DNA of 64,000 nucleotides from Brochothrix thermosphacta DSM 20171 = FSL F6-1036 (GTDB lineage Bacteria; Bacillota; Bacilli; Lactobacillales; Listeriaceae): contig NZ_CP145608.1 of assembly GCF_036884295.1 (NCBI RefSeq), forward strand, positions 620,001-684,000. The letters run 5' to 3'. The notes below the pieces were generated by a model. That model ran no database searches. It was not told the DNA's origin and saw only the letters and a list, made by a program, of their open reading frames with translations. Every line of letters begins with the position of its first letter. Within the stretch, counting starts at the first letter, position 1. This document shows positions 26,329-35,030 of this stretch, piece after piece. A program made the translations under genes and the position numbers.

Positions 26329-27692
26329 AAACACTTTATTTACGAATCGTTTACATCACATTAATTGTCATGGTGTTGAGCAGTTTACTTGGCTTTTTAG
26401 GTGCTAATTTATACTATCAGGTGAAGTTGAAGCCAGTTAATGATGAAAAAATAATGAAGGTAGCGAAAGAAATTAAAGAGTATTATTTGACGAATGATGA
26501 GGTCAAAATAGAAAATTACCTTGAGCATATAGGCGAGCTCGGTTATGAGGTATTAAAAGTAAATCAAGCAGGCGATAAAAAATATTTTGGTGAGGCCTTT
26601 AGAAAAACGGCAATAGACCAGAAAGTCATTGATGATGTCTTAGCAGGTGAACCCTATCATGGTATCTTAAACTTTAATACAGGCTGGTTTATTACAGGCT
26701 TTTTTGATAACGATGTTAGGAACACTGTGGGTGTCGAGGTGGAAGGTTATGCGCTGTTTATTCGTCCAAGCCAAGAGGATCAATTTGGAGAACTGCGTAT
26801 TTTCATTGCGATGATCGCAGTATTCACAGGTATTATTAGTGTGATTGCTGTATTCATTATGACCCGTTTCATTGTAAAACCTGTCCGGATGTTAACAAAA
26901 GCTACCAAAGCTTTTTCAAAAGGCGAAACAACCATTACATTGCCGACAAAACGCCAAGATGAGATTGGACAATTAGCCCGTTCTTTTGAAGAAATGACCA
27001 CAGAATTGTCGTTGGCTGAACAAAAACGGCAAGAGTTTGTGGCAAATGTCTCACATGAATTACAAACACCGTTAACCGCAATACAAGGTTTTGCTAGAAT
27101 TCTTCAAAATCAAGAGCTAAGTAAAGCAGAACGCGAAAAATATTTACGAATTATTACAAATGAAACGAACCGTTTATCTGGATTGACCAATCAGTTGTTA
27201 CTGTTATCCTATTTAGATCAAACGGATGAATTGTTAACGCCTGAAGAAGTTCGGGTTTCTGAGCAGATTCAACAATTTACAGCATCGACAGAATGGCGTT
27301 GGCGGGCCAAAAATATTTTTATTCAAATGGAAACAGTACCTGCGCTTGTATTGGCAAATGGCCCTTTGCTTTATCAAGTGTGGCAAAATATCATCGGTAA
27401 TGCCATTAACTACACACCGATAGATGGTGAAATAAATATTAAAATGAGTCACGATAATGATTTTCTATTCGTAAGTATTTCAAATACAGGTGATAAAATA
27501 CCGGCTGACGATCTTGCGCATATATTTGAACGTTTTTATCAAGCAGATAAAATGCGTGAACGTACAGAAGAGAGTAGCGGTTTAGGATTGGCAATTTCCG
27601 CTGAAATTGTTAAGCGCCATCGAGGGACAATTCAAGTGGAATCGAATGATGAAGAAACAATTTTCACAGTTATGTTACCCAAGCATAAATAA
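26325..27692 (+). CDS. hssS: Haem-sensing histidine kinase HssS
   Basis: A 455-residue membrane kinase: TM1 (about 7-30), extracellular sensor (31-157), TM2 (158-180), HAMP (from 181), dimerisation helix with His244 (NVSHELQTPLTA) and the ATPase domain ending in the GLGLAI box. The sensor contains landmarks of staphylococcal HssS: LYYQVKLK, YFGEAFR, YHGI and FITGFFDN...NTVGV. In S. aureus HssS responds to toxic haem exposure. It is coupled to hssR by a 4-bp overlap. Unlike S. aureus, where hrtAB diverges from hssRS, all genes here point the same way. Confidence 0.87.
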   Translation: MKTLYLRIVYITLIVMVLSSLLGFLGANLYYQVKLKPVNDEKIMKVAKEIKEYYLTNDEVKIENYLEHIGELGYEVLKVNQAGDKKYFGEAFRKTAIDQKVIDDVLAGEPYHGILNFNTGWFITGFFDNDVRNTVGVEVEGYALFIRPSQEDQFGELRIFIAMIAVFTGIISVIAVFIMTRFIVKPVRMLTKATKAFSKGETTITLPTKRQDEIGQLARSFEEMTTELSLAEQKRQEFVANVSHELQTPLTAIQGFARILQNQELSKAEREKYLRIITNETNRLSGLTNQLLLLSYLDQTDELLTPEEVRVSEQIQQFTASTEWRWRAKNIFIQMETVPALVLANGPLLYQVWQNIIGNAINYTPIDGEINIKMSHDNDFLFVSISNTGDKIPADDLAHIFERFYQADKMRERTEESSGLGLAISAEIVKRHRGTIQVESNDEETIFTVMLPKHK

Positions 27693-27733
27693 CGGGAAAA
27701 GAGTATAATAATAAAAAAAGAAAGAAGGCGTTA

Positions 27734-28189
27734 ATGATGGCAAAAATTTATCCTTATTTAATGTTTGAAAACGCAAAAGAAGCATTAACCTACTATGAAG
27801 AAGTTTTTGGTGCGACTAACATTGCACGGATACAAATGACACCAGATCAAGAAGCGGCCTTTGATACACCAGTTCCTAATTTAGAAGACTCAACGATTCA
27901 TGGTACGTTTAGTGTTTTAGGTGCGGATTTATTTTGTTCAGATACATTTGGGAAAAGTCTTGTAGAGGGCAATAACACCTCACTGTTGTTGGATATTAAT
28001 AGTGAAGATGAAATTGCTGCTAAAGCAGCAGATGATTTTTATGACAAAGTGTTAGCTTCAAATACGGTTAAATTAGAAATGCCTTATGCCGAACAATTTT
28101 GGGGCGGTAAGATGGGCCAATTTACTGATAAATATGGTATTCAGTGGATGTTACATTCACAACCTTATTCAAAAATTAAGCAGAAGTAA
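27734..28189 (+). CDS. VOC/PhnB-like protein
   Basis: A 151-residue vicinal-oxygen-chelate (glyoxalase fold) protein of the PhnB/YjdN group (IYPYLMFENAKEALTYYEEVFGA at the start, then WGGKMGQFTDKYGIQWML near the end). Members of this group include metalloenzymes and antibiotic-binding proteins; most are uncharacterised. Two start codons are adjacent (27734 and 27737). It lies 41 bp after hssS, before the terminator at 28221, so it is probably read with hssRS rather than with hrtBA. A role in haem stress would be a guess. Confidence 0.75.
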   Translation: MMAKIYPYLMFENAKEALTYYEEVFGATNIARIQMTPDQEAAFDTPVPNLEDSTIHGTFSVLGADLFCSDTFGKSLVEGNNTSLLLDINSEDEIAAKAADDFYDKVLASNTVKLEMPYAEQFWGGKMGQFTDKYGIQWMLHSQPYSKIKQK

Positions 28190-28220
28190 CAGGCTCGAAT
28201 TGTTTGTGTCTTACAACAGA

Positions 28221-28252
28221 CAGGTTAACATTTTATGTTGGCCTGTTTTTTT
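28221..28252 (+). terminator. Terminator after the VOC gene
   Basis: CAGGTTAACAT pairs with ATGTTGGCCTG over 11 bp (two G-T), followed by seven T. It separates the hssRS-VOC transcript from hrtBA. Confidence 0.87.
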
Positions 28253-28260
28253 ATGCTAAA

Positions 28261-28293
28261 GTTCATATTCAGTTCATAATCCACTCCTATACT
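28261..28293 (+). promoter_or_regulatory. HssR direct repeat and promoter of hrtBA
   Basis: GTTCATATT-CA-GTTCATAAT (28261-28280) matches the HssR-binding repeat GTTCATATT-N2-GTTCATATT described for S. aureus hrtAB with one mismatch. A -10 TATACT lies at 28288-28293; the -35 position is covered by the repeat, as expected for an activator-dependent promoter. Confidence 0.82.
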
Positions 28294-28327
28294 TAAGAAG
28301 TAGATAAGATAAAAAGGAGTGAGACAA

Positions 28328-29419
28328 ATGTTTTTAGCATTAAAAGAATTAAAACATTCGAAATTACGTTATGTATTAGTGATTTTTATTATGACATTGA
28401 TTGTTTGGTTAGTCTTATTTGTATCAGGTTTAGCCAATGGTTTAGCAAAGGAAAATGCTTCTGCGATTGAACAGGATTCAGCCACGCATTTTGTTGTGCA
28501 AGATGAAACAGAAAATCGTTTAGCACGTTCAGCTATTACAGATAAACAATTAGAAGAAGTAAAAGCAGAATACGGTGAAAAGGCAACGCCGTTACAAGTT
28601 AATACGGCAACAATTGTACCGAAGAACAGCAAGCAAAAAACAGACGTTACTTACTTTGGTATTGATAAAAAACAATTCATGGCTCCGGTCGTAACTGAAG
28701 GTACAGCCTTAAAAGATTTAACAGGTAATGAAGTAGTCGTGGATGACAAAATGAAAGCTGACAATTTTAAATTGGGTAGTCGTTTTACAGATGAGCGCTC
28801 TGGCGTTGTCTATACTATTAAAGGTTTTACAACTGGACAAGCTTACAGTCACACACCTGTTGTTTATATGAATGGTTCAGCATTTGACGAAATGATACCT
28901 AAAACGAAGCATACAATTGGTAAATACAGTGCCATCGTTTTAAACATTACGGATAAAGAAGCTGAAAAAGGCAACTTTAAAGGCCTCACTATTGTGACAC
29001 AGAAAGATATTGTTGAAAATATCCCTGGTTATTCGGCAGAACAAGGCTCGTTGACGATGATGATTGTTTTCTTAATTGTGATTGCAACTTTTGTGTTAGC
29101 AGCATTTTTCTATGTCATAACAATTCAAAAGATGAGTCAATTTGGTGTTTTGAAAGCACTAGGTGCAACAAATGCGTATCTTTCACGTAGTTTGTTAAGT
29201 CAAATTTTAGTTTTGGCAATCATTAGTATTGTTATTAGCATTCTTTTAACTCTAGGTGTAGCAAGCATACTCCCAGCTGGCATGCCATTTGCGATGACAC
29301 CAATGATGATTACCGGCATTTCTGCAATATTTATTGTTGTATCTGTCTTGGGTTCATTGTTATCACTCTATCGTGTCTTCAAAGTTGATCCAATCGAAGC
29401 TATAGGAGGTAGTAATTAA
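28328..29419 (+). CDS. hrtB: Haem exporter permease HrtB
   Basis: A 363-residue FtsX-type permease: TM1 (about 14-38, RYVLVIFIMTLIVWLVLFVSGLANGL), a large extracellular domain, and three C-terminal helices (about 238-345) ending in YRVFKVDPIEAIGG. N-terminal LALKELKHSKLRYVL, the SGLANGLAKEN segment and FFYVITIQKMSQFGVLKALG are close to staphylococcal HrtB as I recall it. The start is ATG 28328, 8 bp after AAGGAG, not the GTG at 28319. With HrtA it exports excess haem from the membrane. The stop overlaps the hrtA start by one base. Confidence 0.87.
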   Translation: MFLALKELKHSKLRYVLVIFIMTLIVWLVLFVSGLANGLAKENASAIEQDSATHFVVQDETENRLARSAITDKQLEEVKAEYGEKATPLQVNTATIVPKNSKQKTDVTYFGIDKKQFMAPVVTEGTALKDLTGNEVVVDDKMKADNFKLGSRFTDERSGVVYTIKGFTTGQAYSHTPVVYMNGSAFDEMIPKTKHTIGKYSAIVLNITDKEAEKGNFKGLTIVTQKDIVENIPGYSAEQGSLTMMIVFLIVIATFVLAAFFYVITIQKMSQFGVLKALGATNAYLSRSLLSQILVLAIISIVISILLTLGVASILPAGMPFAMTPMMITGISAIFIVVSVLGSLLSLYRVFKVDPIEAIGGSN

Positions 29420-30111
29420 TGAGTGTTAAATTTAAAATGACCAATGTGTCAAAAACGTATCAAGATGGAAAAGAAACCATTAATGTGTTGGAAAATGTTT
29501 CAATGCAAGTAAACGCGGGTGAATTTGTTGCAATCGTTGGACCATCGGGATCAGGTAAGAGTACATTCTTATCAATTGCAGGCGCACTCTTATCACCTAC
29601 AAGCGGTGAAGTTGAGATTGGTGGTGTCGCAATTGAAGGGCTATCAAAAAAAGCATGGACAAAGTTACGCTTAGAAAAAATTGGTTTTATTTTTCAAGGT
29701 GCTAATTTAATTCCTTATTTAACCGTAGAAGATCAATTGAAACTGATACCTCAACTAGCTGGCAGTAAAAGCAGTGTTGATTCACACGAGTTGTTGAGCA
29801 GTTTAGGATTAGCACATCGTTTGAAACAATACCCACAACAACTTTCGGGTGGTGAAAAACAACGCGTGGCTATCGGACGTGCCTTAATGAACAATCCAGA
29901 TTTAATACTAGCGGATGAACCAACGGCTAGTTTAGATGCGGAGCGTGGCTATCAAGTTGTTGAAATGTTGGCGAAAGAAGTACATGAACATAATAAAGCT
30001 GCGATTATGGTGACACATGATGAACGAGTGTTGGCATTAGTTGATCGTGTATTACGCATTGAGAATGGAACAATAACAAGTGAAACAGGGCATAAAAAGA
30101 ACCCATCTTAA
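29419..30111 (+). CDS. hrtA: Haem exporter ATPase HrtA
   Basis: A 230-residue ABC ATPase of the MacB/LolD-like group. Walker A VGPSGSGKST (about residues 40-49), Q-loop FIFQGANLIPYLT, signature LSGGEKQRVAIGRAL, Walker B LILADEPTASLD and H-loop MVTHDERVL are all present. It partners HrtB, with which it overlaps by one base. On its own the protein would be only a generic lipoprotein/drug ATPase; the haem assignment rests on hrtB, hssRS and the HssR repeat. Confidence 0.86.
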   Translation: MSVKFKMTNVSKTYQDGKETINVLENVSMQVNAGEFVAIVGPSGSGKSTFLSIAGALLSPTSGEVEIGGVAIEGLSKKAWTKLRLEKIGFIFQGANLIPYLTVEDQLKLIPQLAGSKSSVDSHELLSSLGLAHRLKQYPQQLSGGEKQRVAIGRALMNNPDLILADEPTASLDAERGYQVVEMLAKEVHEHNKAAIMVTHDERVLALVDRVLRIENGTITSETGHKKNPS

Positions 30112-30157
30112 TTGTGGATGTGAAGTCTCTAAAATTGGTATAGTTAAAATACGATAA

Positions 30158-30199
30158 TTCAGTCACTTTTCGCTTTGAATTGTGACTGAAAATCTTTTT
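30158..30199 (+). terminator. Terminator after hrtA
   Basis: TTCAGTCAC / GTGACTGAA, 15-nt loop, then AATCTTTTT. Confidence 0.68.
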
Positions 30200-30587
30200 A
30201 ATTATCATTGAAAATAAAATTTAACTGGTGTTTTTTTATTAACGAAAAGAGATATTAATGAATCTTTTTCAAAACCTCTTGCTTTATGAAAATAACTTGT
30301 AAATAAATGATGCATCAGAGAAATTTTTTCATAACTAAATAATTGTTCTTTAAAAGTACAAGAAATGAGCAAATACACGCCATATAACCATTAAATGTTC
30401 AAAATTCACAAAAAAAAAGCAACAAAGGCTTGAAAATAGTTGAGAATTAATGCTAAAAATGTTAATCTTTGTATGGATAGATTATATTTTTTTGTTAAAG
30501 ATAGGTATTTATGAAAATAGTAATGAAACCGTTCTTATGCAAAATATGTAATCGTCACAACTGTATATATAAAGGAGATTTTTAATT
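30200..30587 (+). other. AT-rich leader region upstream of ptsH
   Basis: No gene is seen. A candidate promoter is TTGAAA (30430-30435), 18 bp, TGC-TAAAAA (30454-30459), which would give a leader of about 120 nt. A cre-like site lies at 30524. The rest is AT-rich without clear structure. Confidence 0.4.
30524..30537 (+). promoter_or_regulatory. cre-like site upstream of ptsH
   Basis: TGAAACCGTTCTTA fits TGWAANCGNTNWCA except T for the penultimate C. It lies 50 bp before ptsH and downstream of the likely promoter. CcpA with HPr-Ser46-P as cofactor would make this a feedback loop. Confidence 0.45.
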
Positions 30588-30854
30588 ATGGAAAAACAAA
30601 CATTCACTGTTATCGACGAAACAGGTATTCACGCACGCCCAGCAACTTTATTGGTACAATCAGCAAGCAAGTTTGCTTCAGATGTTCAATTAGGTTACAA
30701 CGGCAAAGATGTTAACTTAAAATCAATCATGGGTGTTATGTCTTTAGGTATTGGTAAAGGCGCTGAAATTACAATCTCTGCAGAGGGTGCTGACGAAAAA
30801 GAAGCAATCGCTGGATTAACTGAAACACTTAAGAAAGAAGGATTGGCAGAATAA
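30588..30854 (+). CDS. ptsH: Phosphocarrier protein HPr
   Basis: HPr passes phosphate from EI to the sugar-specific EIIA domains of the PTS. The 88 residues contain the active His15 in GIHARPA and the regulatory Ser46 in [12 protein letters not shown]; Ser46 phosphorylation by HPr kinase makes HPr the CcpA co-repressor in Firmicutes. AAAGGAGA precedes the ATG. The stop shares one base with the ptsI start, so HPr and EI are translationally coupled. Confidence 0.98.
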   Translation: MEKQTFTVIDETGIHARPATLLVQSASKFASDVQLGYNGKDVNLKSIMGVMSLGIGKGAEITISAEGADEKEAIAGLTETLKKEGLAE

Positions 30855-32572
30855 TGGCTAAAAAAACACTTACCGGAATAGCAGCATCAGACGGTATTGC
30901 TGTTGGACCAGCCTATTTGCTTGTAGAACCTGATTTATCGTTTGAGAAAAAGAACATTACTGACGTTGATAGCGAAATTAAACGTTTTGAAGCGGCTGTT
31001 ACTGTTTCTATCTCTGAATTGGAAGCAATTCGCGATAAAGCTAAAACAGACTTAGGTGAAGACAAAGCTGCCATCTTTGATGCACATTTACTTGTTGCTC
31101 AAGATCCAGAAGTGACAGGTCAAATCGAAGAACATATTAAAAATAACATCAATGCAGAAGCTGCTCTTCAAGATGCAACTGATACGTTTATTACAATTTT
31201 TGAATCGATGGATAATGAGTACATGCGTGAGCGTGCTGCTGATATTCGTGACGTTCGTAAACGTATTATGTCGCACTTATTAAATGTTGAGTTGCCATCA
31301 CCAACAATGATCGATAGTGAAGTTGTTGTCGTTTCTGAAGATTTAACACCTTCAGATACAGCACAATTGAATCGTAAATTTGTTAAAGGTTTTGTAACTG
31401 ACATTGGTGGACGTACTTCTCACTCAGCAATCATGGCGCGTTCGTTAGAAATTCCTGCAATCGTAGGAAGTGGTTCTATTACTGAATCAGTAACTAACGG
31501 TACAATGATTATTGTTGATGGTCTTGAAGGGAACGTACTTGTTGATCCAACAGAAGCAGAAATTGCTGAGTACCAAGAAAAGCAAGCTGCATTTGAAGCT
31601 CAACAAGCTGAATGGGAAAAACTAAAAAATGAAAAATCTGTCTCTAAAGATGGAAAAGAAGTTCTTTTAGTTGCAAACATTGGTTCACCTGGAGACATGG
31701 AAGGTGTTATTTCTAACGGTGCTGAAGGCGTTGGTTTATACCGTACTGAATTCTTATTTATGGGTCGCGATAACTTCCCATCTGAAGATGAGCAATTTGA
31801 TGCTTATAAAGCAGTGCTTGAAGGTGTTAAAGAAGGCGCTCCTGTTGTTGTCCGTACTTTGGACATTGGTGGGGACAAAAACTTATCATACCTTAAATTA
31901 CCAGAAGAAATGAACCCATTCTTAGGCGTGCGTGCAATTCGTTTATGCTTCAAAGAACAAGATATGTTCCGTACTCAATTACGTGCTTTATTGCGCGCAA
32001 GTGTTTATGGTCATTTACAAATCATGTTCCCAATGATTGCAACTTTAGGCGAATTCCGTAAAGCTAAAGCAATGTTAGAAGAAGAGAAAGCAAAATTAGT
32101 TTCTGAAGGCATTAAAGTATCTAACGATATCGAAGTTGGTATCATGATCGAGATTCCTGCAGCTGCAATTATTGCTGATCAATTCGCTAAAGAAGTAGAC
32201 TTTATGAGTATCGGAACAAACGACTTGATTCAATACTCAATGGCTGCTGACCGTATGAACCAAGATATTTCTTATCTTTACCAACCATATAACCCAGCAA
32301 TTTTACGTCTTGTGAAAAACGTTATTGACGCAGCTCACAAAGAAGGTAAATGGGCAGGTATGTGTGGCGAGATGGCGGGCGATCAAACAGCAGTACCATT
32401 GTTGTTAGGTTTAGGCTTAGATGAATTCTCTATGAGTGCATCATCAGTCTTGAAAACCCGTTCATTAATTGCTAAATTATCTTCAACTGAAATGGCAGAG
32501 TTAGCTGAAAAAGCAATTAACTGTGCAACTCAAGAAGATGTAATTGCAACAATGGATGAATATCTTAAATAA
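30854..32572 (+). CDS. ptsI: PTS enzyme I
   Basis: Phosphoenolpyruvate-protein phosphotransferase, the general first enzyme of PTS sugar uptake. 572 residues: swivelling N-terminal domain with active His190 ([13 protein letters not shown]), and a C-terminal PEP-binding TIM barrel with [11 protein letters not shown] and [19 protein letters not shown], plus the active-site Cys in GMCGEMAGD. It directly follows ptsH and ends at a strong terminator. crr, for IIA-Glc, lies separately at 41.5 kb. Confidence 0.98.
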   Translation: MAKKTLTGIAASDGIAVGPAYLLVEPDLSFEKKNITDVDSEIKRFEAAVTVSISELEAIRDKAKTDLGEDKAAIFDAHLLVAQDPEVTGQIEEHIKNNINAEAALQDATDTFITIFESMDNEYMRERAADIRDVRKRIMSHLLNVELPSPTMIDSEVVVVSEDLTPSDTAQLNRKFVKGFVTDIGGRTSHSAIMARSLEIPAIVGSGSITESVTNGTMIIVDGLEGNVLVDPTEAEIAEYQEKQAAFEAQQAEWEKLKNEKSVSKDGKEVLLVANIGSPGDMEGVISNGAEGVGLYRTEFLFMGRDNFPSEDEQFDAYKAVLEGVKEGAPVVVRTLDIGGDKNLSYLKLPEEMNPFLGVRAIRLCFKEQDMFRTQLRALLRASVYGHLQIMFPMIATLGEFRKAKAMLEEEKAKLVSEGIKVSNDIEVGIMIEIPAAAIIADQFAKEVDFMSIGTNDLIQYSMAADRMNQDISYLYQPYNPAILRLVKNVIDAAHKEGKWAGMCGEMAGDQTAVPLLLGLGLDEFSMSASSVLKTRSLIAKLSSTEMAELAEKAINCATQEDVIATMDEYLK

Positions 32573-32584
32573 GATGAACTTCCA

Positions 32585-32617
32585 AACTACCCGATAATTA
32601 TATCGGGTAGTTTTTTT
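32585..32617 (+). terminator. Terminator of ptsHI
   Basis: AACTACCCGATA / TATCGGGTAGTT, 12-bp stem with ATTA loop and T-run. Confidence 0.92.
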
Positions 32618-32754
32618 GTCTCAAAAAGAGGATGTCGTTAAAAGAGTAATGAAATAGACAAAAATTAAAATGATTTATAATATAAAATTAGCTGATTGTT
32701 TTTTTATTGCTGTCTAAATGGTAAGATAAGCTAAAAGGCAAGGGAGCGATAGCA

Positions 32755-33624
32755 ATGGCAAATGTCGGATTTATTGGTACAGGTGTAATGGGTACAGGGA
32801 TGATTAAGCAACTGTTAGCCAAAGGAACAGCTGTTAAAGTATATACAAGAACAGCAGAACGCGCACAAAAGGTTCTTGATGCGGGTGCTACATATTGTGA
32901 AACTGCCAAAGAGTTAGCACAACAATCAGATATTGTTTTTACTGTGGTCGGATACCCAAAAGATGTAGAAACGCTTTATTTAGGAACAGATGGTATTCTT
33001 GGGGCAGCATCTACAGGTACTATTTTTATTGATATGACAACATCTTCTCCAACATTAGCACGTGAACTGAGTGCAAAAGCAAGCGTTTTAGGTAAACATG
33101 TATTAGATGCACCTGTTTCTGGTGGAGACATCGGTGCGCAAAATGGGACCTTATCAATTATGGTAGGTGGCGAACGCGCTGCATTTGAGCAAGTGTTGCC
33201 GCTATTTGAAAAAATGGGCAAAACGATTGTTTATCAAGGCGACGCAGGAAACGGTCAAAATGCCAAAATGGTAAATCAAATCGCAGTGGCAGGAACAATG
33301 CTTGGTGTTGTAGAAGCACTTGTTTACGCTAAAAAAATGGGATTAGATGAAAAAACCGTATTGGAATCGATTGAAACAGGTGCTGCAGGTAGTTGGACAT
33401 TATCAAACCTTGGGCCGCGTATTATAGCTGATGATTTTGAACCCGGATTCTTTATTAAACATTTTGTGAAAGATATGACCATTGCTAGTAACGAAGCCGC
33501 TCAAAACGGCTTTGAATTACCTGGTTTACAGACGGCGAAAAGGCTTTATGAAGTTTTAGAGAATAGTGGATTAAGTGAAAAAGGAACGCAAGCACTTTAT
33601 CACTATTATTTCATGAATAAATAG
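32755..33624 (+). CDS. NAD(P)-dependent beta-hydroxyacid dehydrogenase family protein
   Basis: A 289-residue member of the 3-hydroxyisobutyrate/6-phosphogluconate dehydrogenase family. Rossmann motif GFIGTGVMGTGM (residues 5-16), substrate motif DAPVSGGDIGAQNGTLSIMVGG (about 118) and the catalytic Lys in GNGQNAKMVNQ (about 170) are intact, so it should be active. Possible substrates are 3-hydroxyisobutyrate, tartronate or glyoxylate-type semialdehydes; the sequence does not decide. A homologue occupies this place after ptsHI in Listeria as I recall. AAGGGAGCGA precedes the ATG. Confidence 0.85.
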   Translation: MANVGFIGTGVMGTGMIKQLLAKGTAVKVYTRTAERAQKVLDAGATYCETAKELAQQSDIVFTVVGYPKDVETLYLGTDGILGAASTGTIFIDMTTSSPTLARELSAKASVLGKHVLDAPVSGGDIGAQNGTLSIMVGGERAAFEQVLPLFEKMGKTIVYQGDAGNGQNAKMVNQIAVAGTMLGVVEALVYAKKMGLDEKTVLESIETGAAGSWTLSNLGPRIIADDFEPGFFIKHFVKDMTIASNEAAQNGFELPGLQTAKRLYEVLENSGLSEKGTQALYHYYFMNK

Positions 33625-33701
33625 ATGTTCAATCGTCAATCGGTCTGTTATCATTAAGGCATTAGCTTAACGATGAGAATCATCGGGAAGGAGGAGTTTG
33701 A

Positions 33702-34457
33702 TTGAGCATTAAAGCTGGACGAGTGATTGATATCTGTGTATTAACAGGTAAAATCATGTTGGAAAATGGTGCTGAAAACTATCGAGTAGAAGATACAATG
33801 AAACGTATTGCCAATGCTTGTTATGATGGAGCGGAGGTAGGCAATAGTTTTGCGACACCAACAGGTATTTTTATGACAATTGAAGATGAAGGTATTAAAC
33901 TACAAGAGGTCACCAAGCGAACGTTAAACCTAAAAAAAGTAACCGAAGCCAATCAAATTTCTCGTGAAATTGTCAACAAAGAAATTTCTCTTGATGAAGC
34001 CTATAAAAAATTAGTGCGATTGGATACAGAGAATAATCTTTATCCTGTATGGATTCAATTCACTGCCGCTTTTATTGTGAGTGGCGCCTTAATGCTTCTT
34101 TTTGGTGGTGTATGGTCCGATTTTATTGTGACTGCGTTTATTGGCGGTATTGGTTATTTGATTTTCTACTATAACGATGAATTATTAAAAATTAAATTTT
34201 TAGCTGAAGTCCTTGCTTCAATGGCAATTGCCGCCATGGGGATTTTTGCAGTTAAATATTCAATTGTATCAACATTGAATATTGTTGTAACAGGTGCAGT
34301 GATGCCATTAGTGCCTGGTGTGCCAATTGCAAATGCTGTGCGGGATTTACTAGCGGGGCACTTAATATCAGGAATGGGTCGTGGTGTCGAAGCGATTTTA
34401 TCAGCAGCATCAATAGCAATAGGGATTGCTATTACATATCGCTTTTTATTGAACTAA
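33702..34457 (+). CDS. ThrE-family exporter, large subunit-like half
   Basis: A 251-residue membrane protein with the N-terminal domain of the threonine/serine exporter family (DUF1212): a soluble part with MLENGAENYRVEDTM (about 17-31) and about five helices from residue 108 on, including VTGAVMPLVPGVPIANAVRD. It starts at TTG 33702, set by AAGGAGGAG 6 bp upstream; no ATG fits. Corynebacterium ThrE has both halves in one protein; here the second half is the next gene. The substrate is likely a small amino or organic acid, unproven. Confidence 0.82.
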   Translation: MSIKAGRVIDICVLTGKIMLENGAENYRVEDTMKRIANACYDGAEVGNSFATPTGIFMTIEDEGIKLQEVTKRTLNLKKVTEANQISREIVNKEISLDEAYKKLVRLDTENNLYPVWIQFTAAFIVSGALMLLFGGVWSDFIVTAFIGGIGYLIFYYNDELLKIKFLAEVLASMAIAAMGIFAVKYSIVSTLNIVVTGAVMPLVPGVPIANAVRDLLAGHLISGMGRGVEAILSAASIAIGIAITYRFLLN

Positions 34458-34470
34458 GGAGGTTATTGAG

Positions 34471-34917
34471 ATGTTAACTTATATTTTACACATTGCGTTG
34501 AGTTTTGTTTCAGTGGCCACCTTTGGTGTTTTGTTGAATATTCCTAAACGTGCCTTTATCGCCTGTGGGATAATTGGTGCTATTTGTTGGACTGTTTTTG
34601 AAGCATTTCTTTTTATGGGAACAGGGAAAATCATGTCAACATTAGTGGCGTCCTTTACTGTTGCCATTGCAAGTGATCGAATGGCTCGACATATGAAAAT
34701 GCCGATGATTATTTTCAATATGCCAGGAATTGTTCCACTTGTACCCGGTTTTATTGCAATGACAGCCGTAAGAGAATATGTAAATGGTGATTATTTATCT
34801 GCAATCAATAATACCGTACATGTTTGTATGGTAGCAGGAGCGATTGCAATTGGTTTGATGTTATCAGAAGTGTTTAATAACAATATCCGTCGTTTCATAG
34901 TCCGACGTGAGGGTTAA
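34471..34917 (+). CDS. ThrE-family exporter, small subunit-like half
   Basis: A 148-residue protein with four to five helices, of the DUF3815/ThrE_2 group that completes the split ThrE exporter. The FNMPGIVPLVPGFIAMTAVREYVNGDY motif echoes the MPLVPGVPIANAVRDLL motif of the upstream partner, consistent with the two halves being ancient homologues. AAGGAGGTTAT precedes the ATG, 13 bp after the partner, so the pair should be made together. It ends at a bidirectional terminator. Confidence 0.82.
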   Translation: MLTYILHIALSFVSVATFGVLLNIPKRAFIACGIIGAICWTVFEAFLFMGTGKIMSTLVASFTVAIASDRMARHMKMPMIIFNMPGIVPLVPGFIAMTAVREYVNGDYLSAINNTVHVCMVAGAIAIGLMLSEVFNNNIRRFIVRREG

Positions 34918-34932
34918 CATAAAAACATGAAT

Positions 34933-34978
34933 AAAAGCACAAACTTCCTCTATTGTTGAGAAAGTTTGTGCTTTTTTT
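34933..34978. terminator. Bidirectional terminator between thrE pair and patA
   Basis: AAAAGCACAAACTT / AAGTTTGTGCTTTT with A and T tracts on the two sides, placed between convergent genes. Confidence 0.85.
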
Positions 34979-35030
34979 GTTTGAAAAAAATTGGAAGTAA
35001 ATATTTTTAACTGTCGGATAAGGTTCGCAA

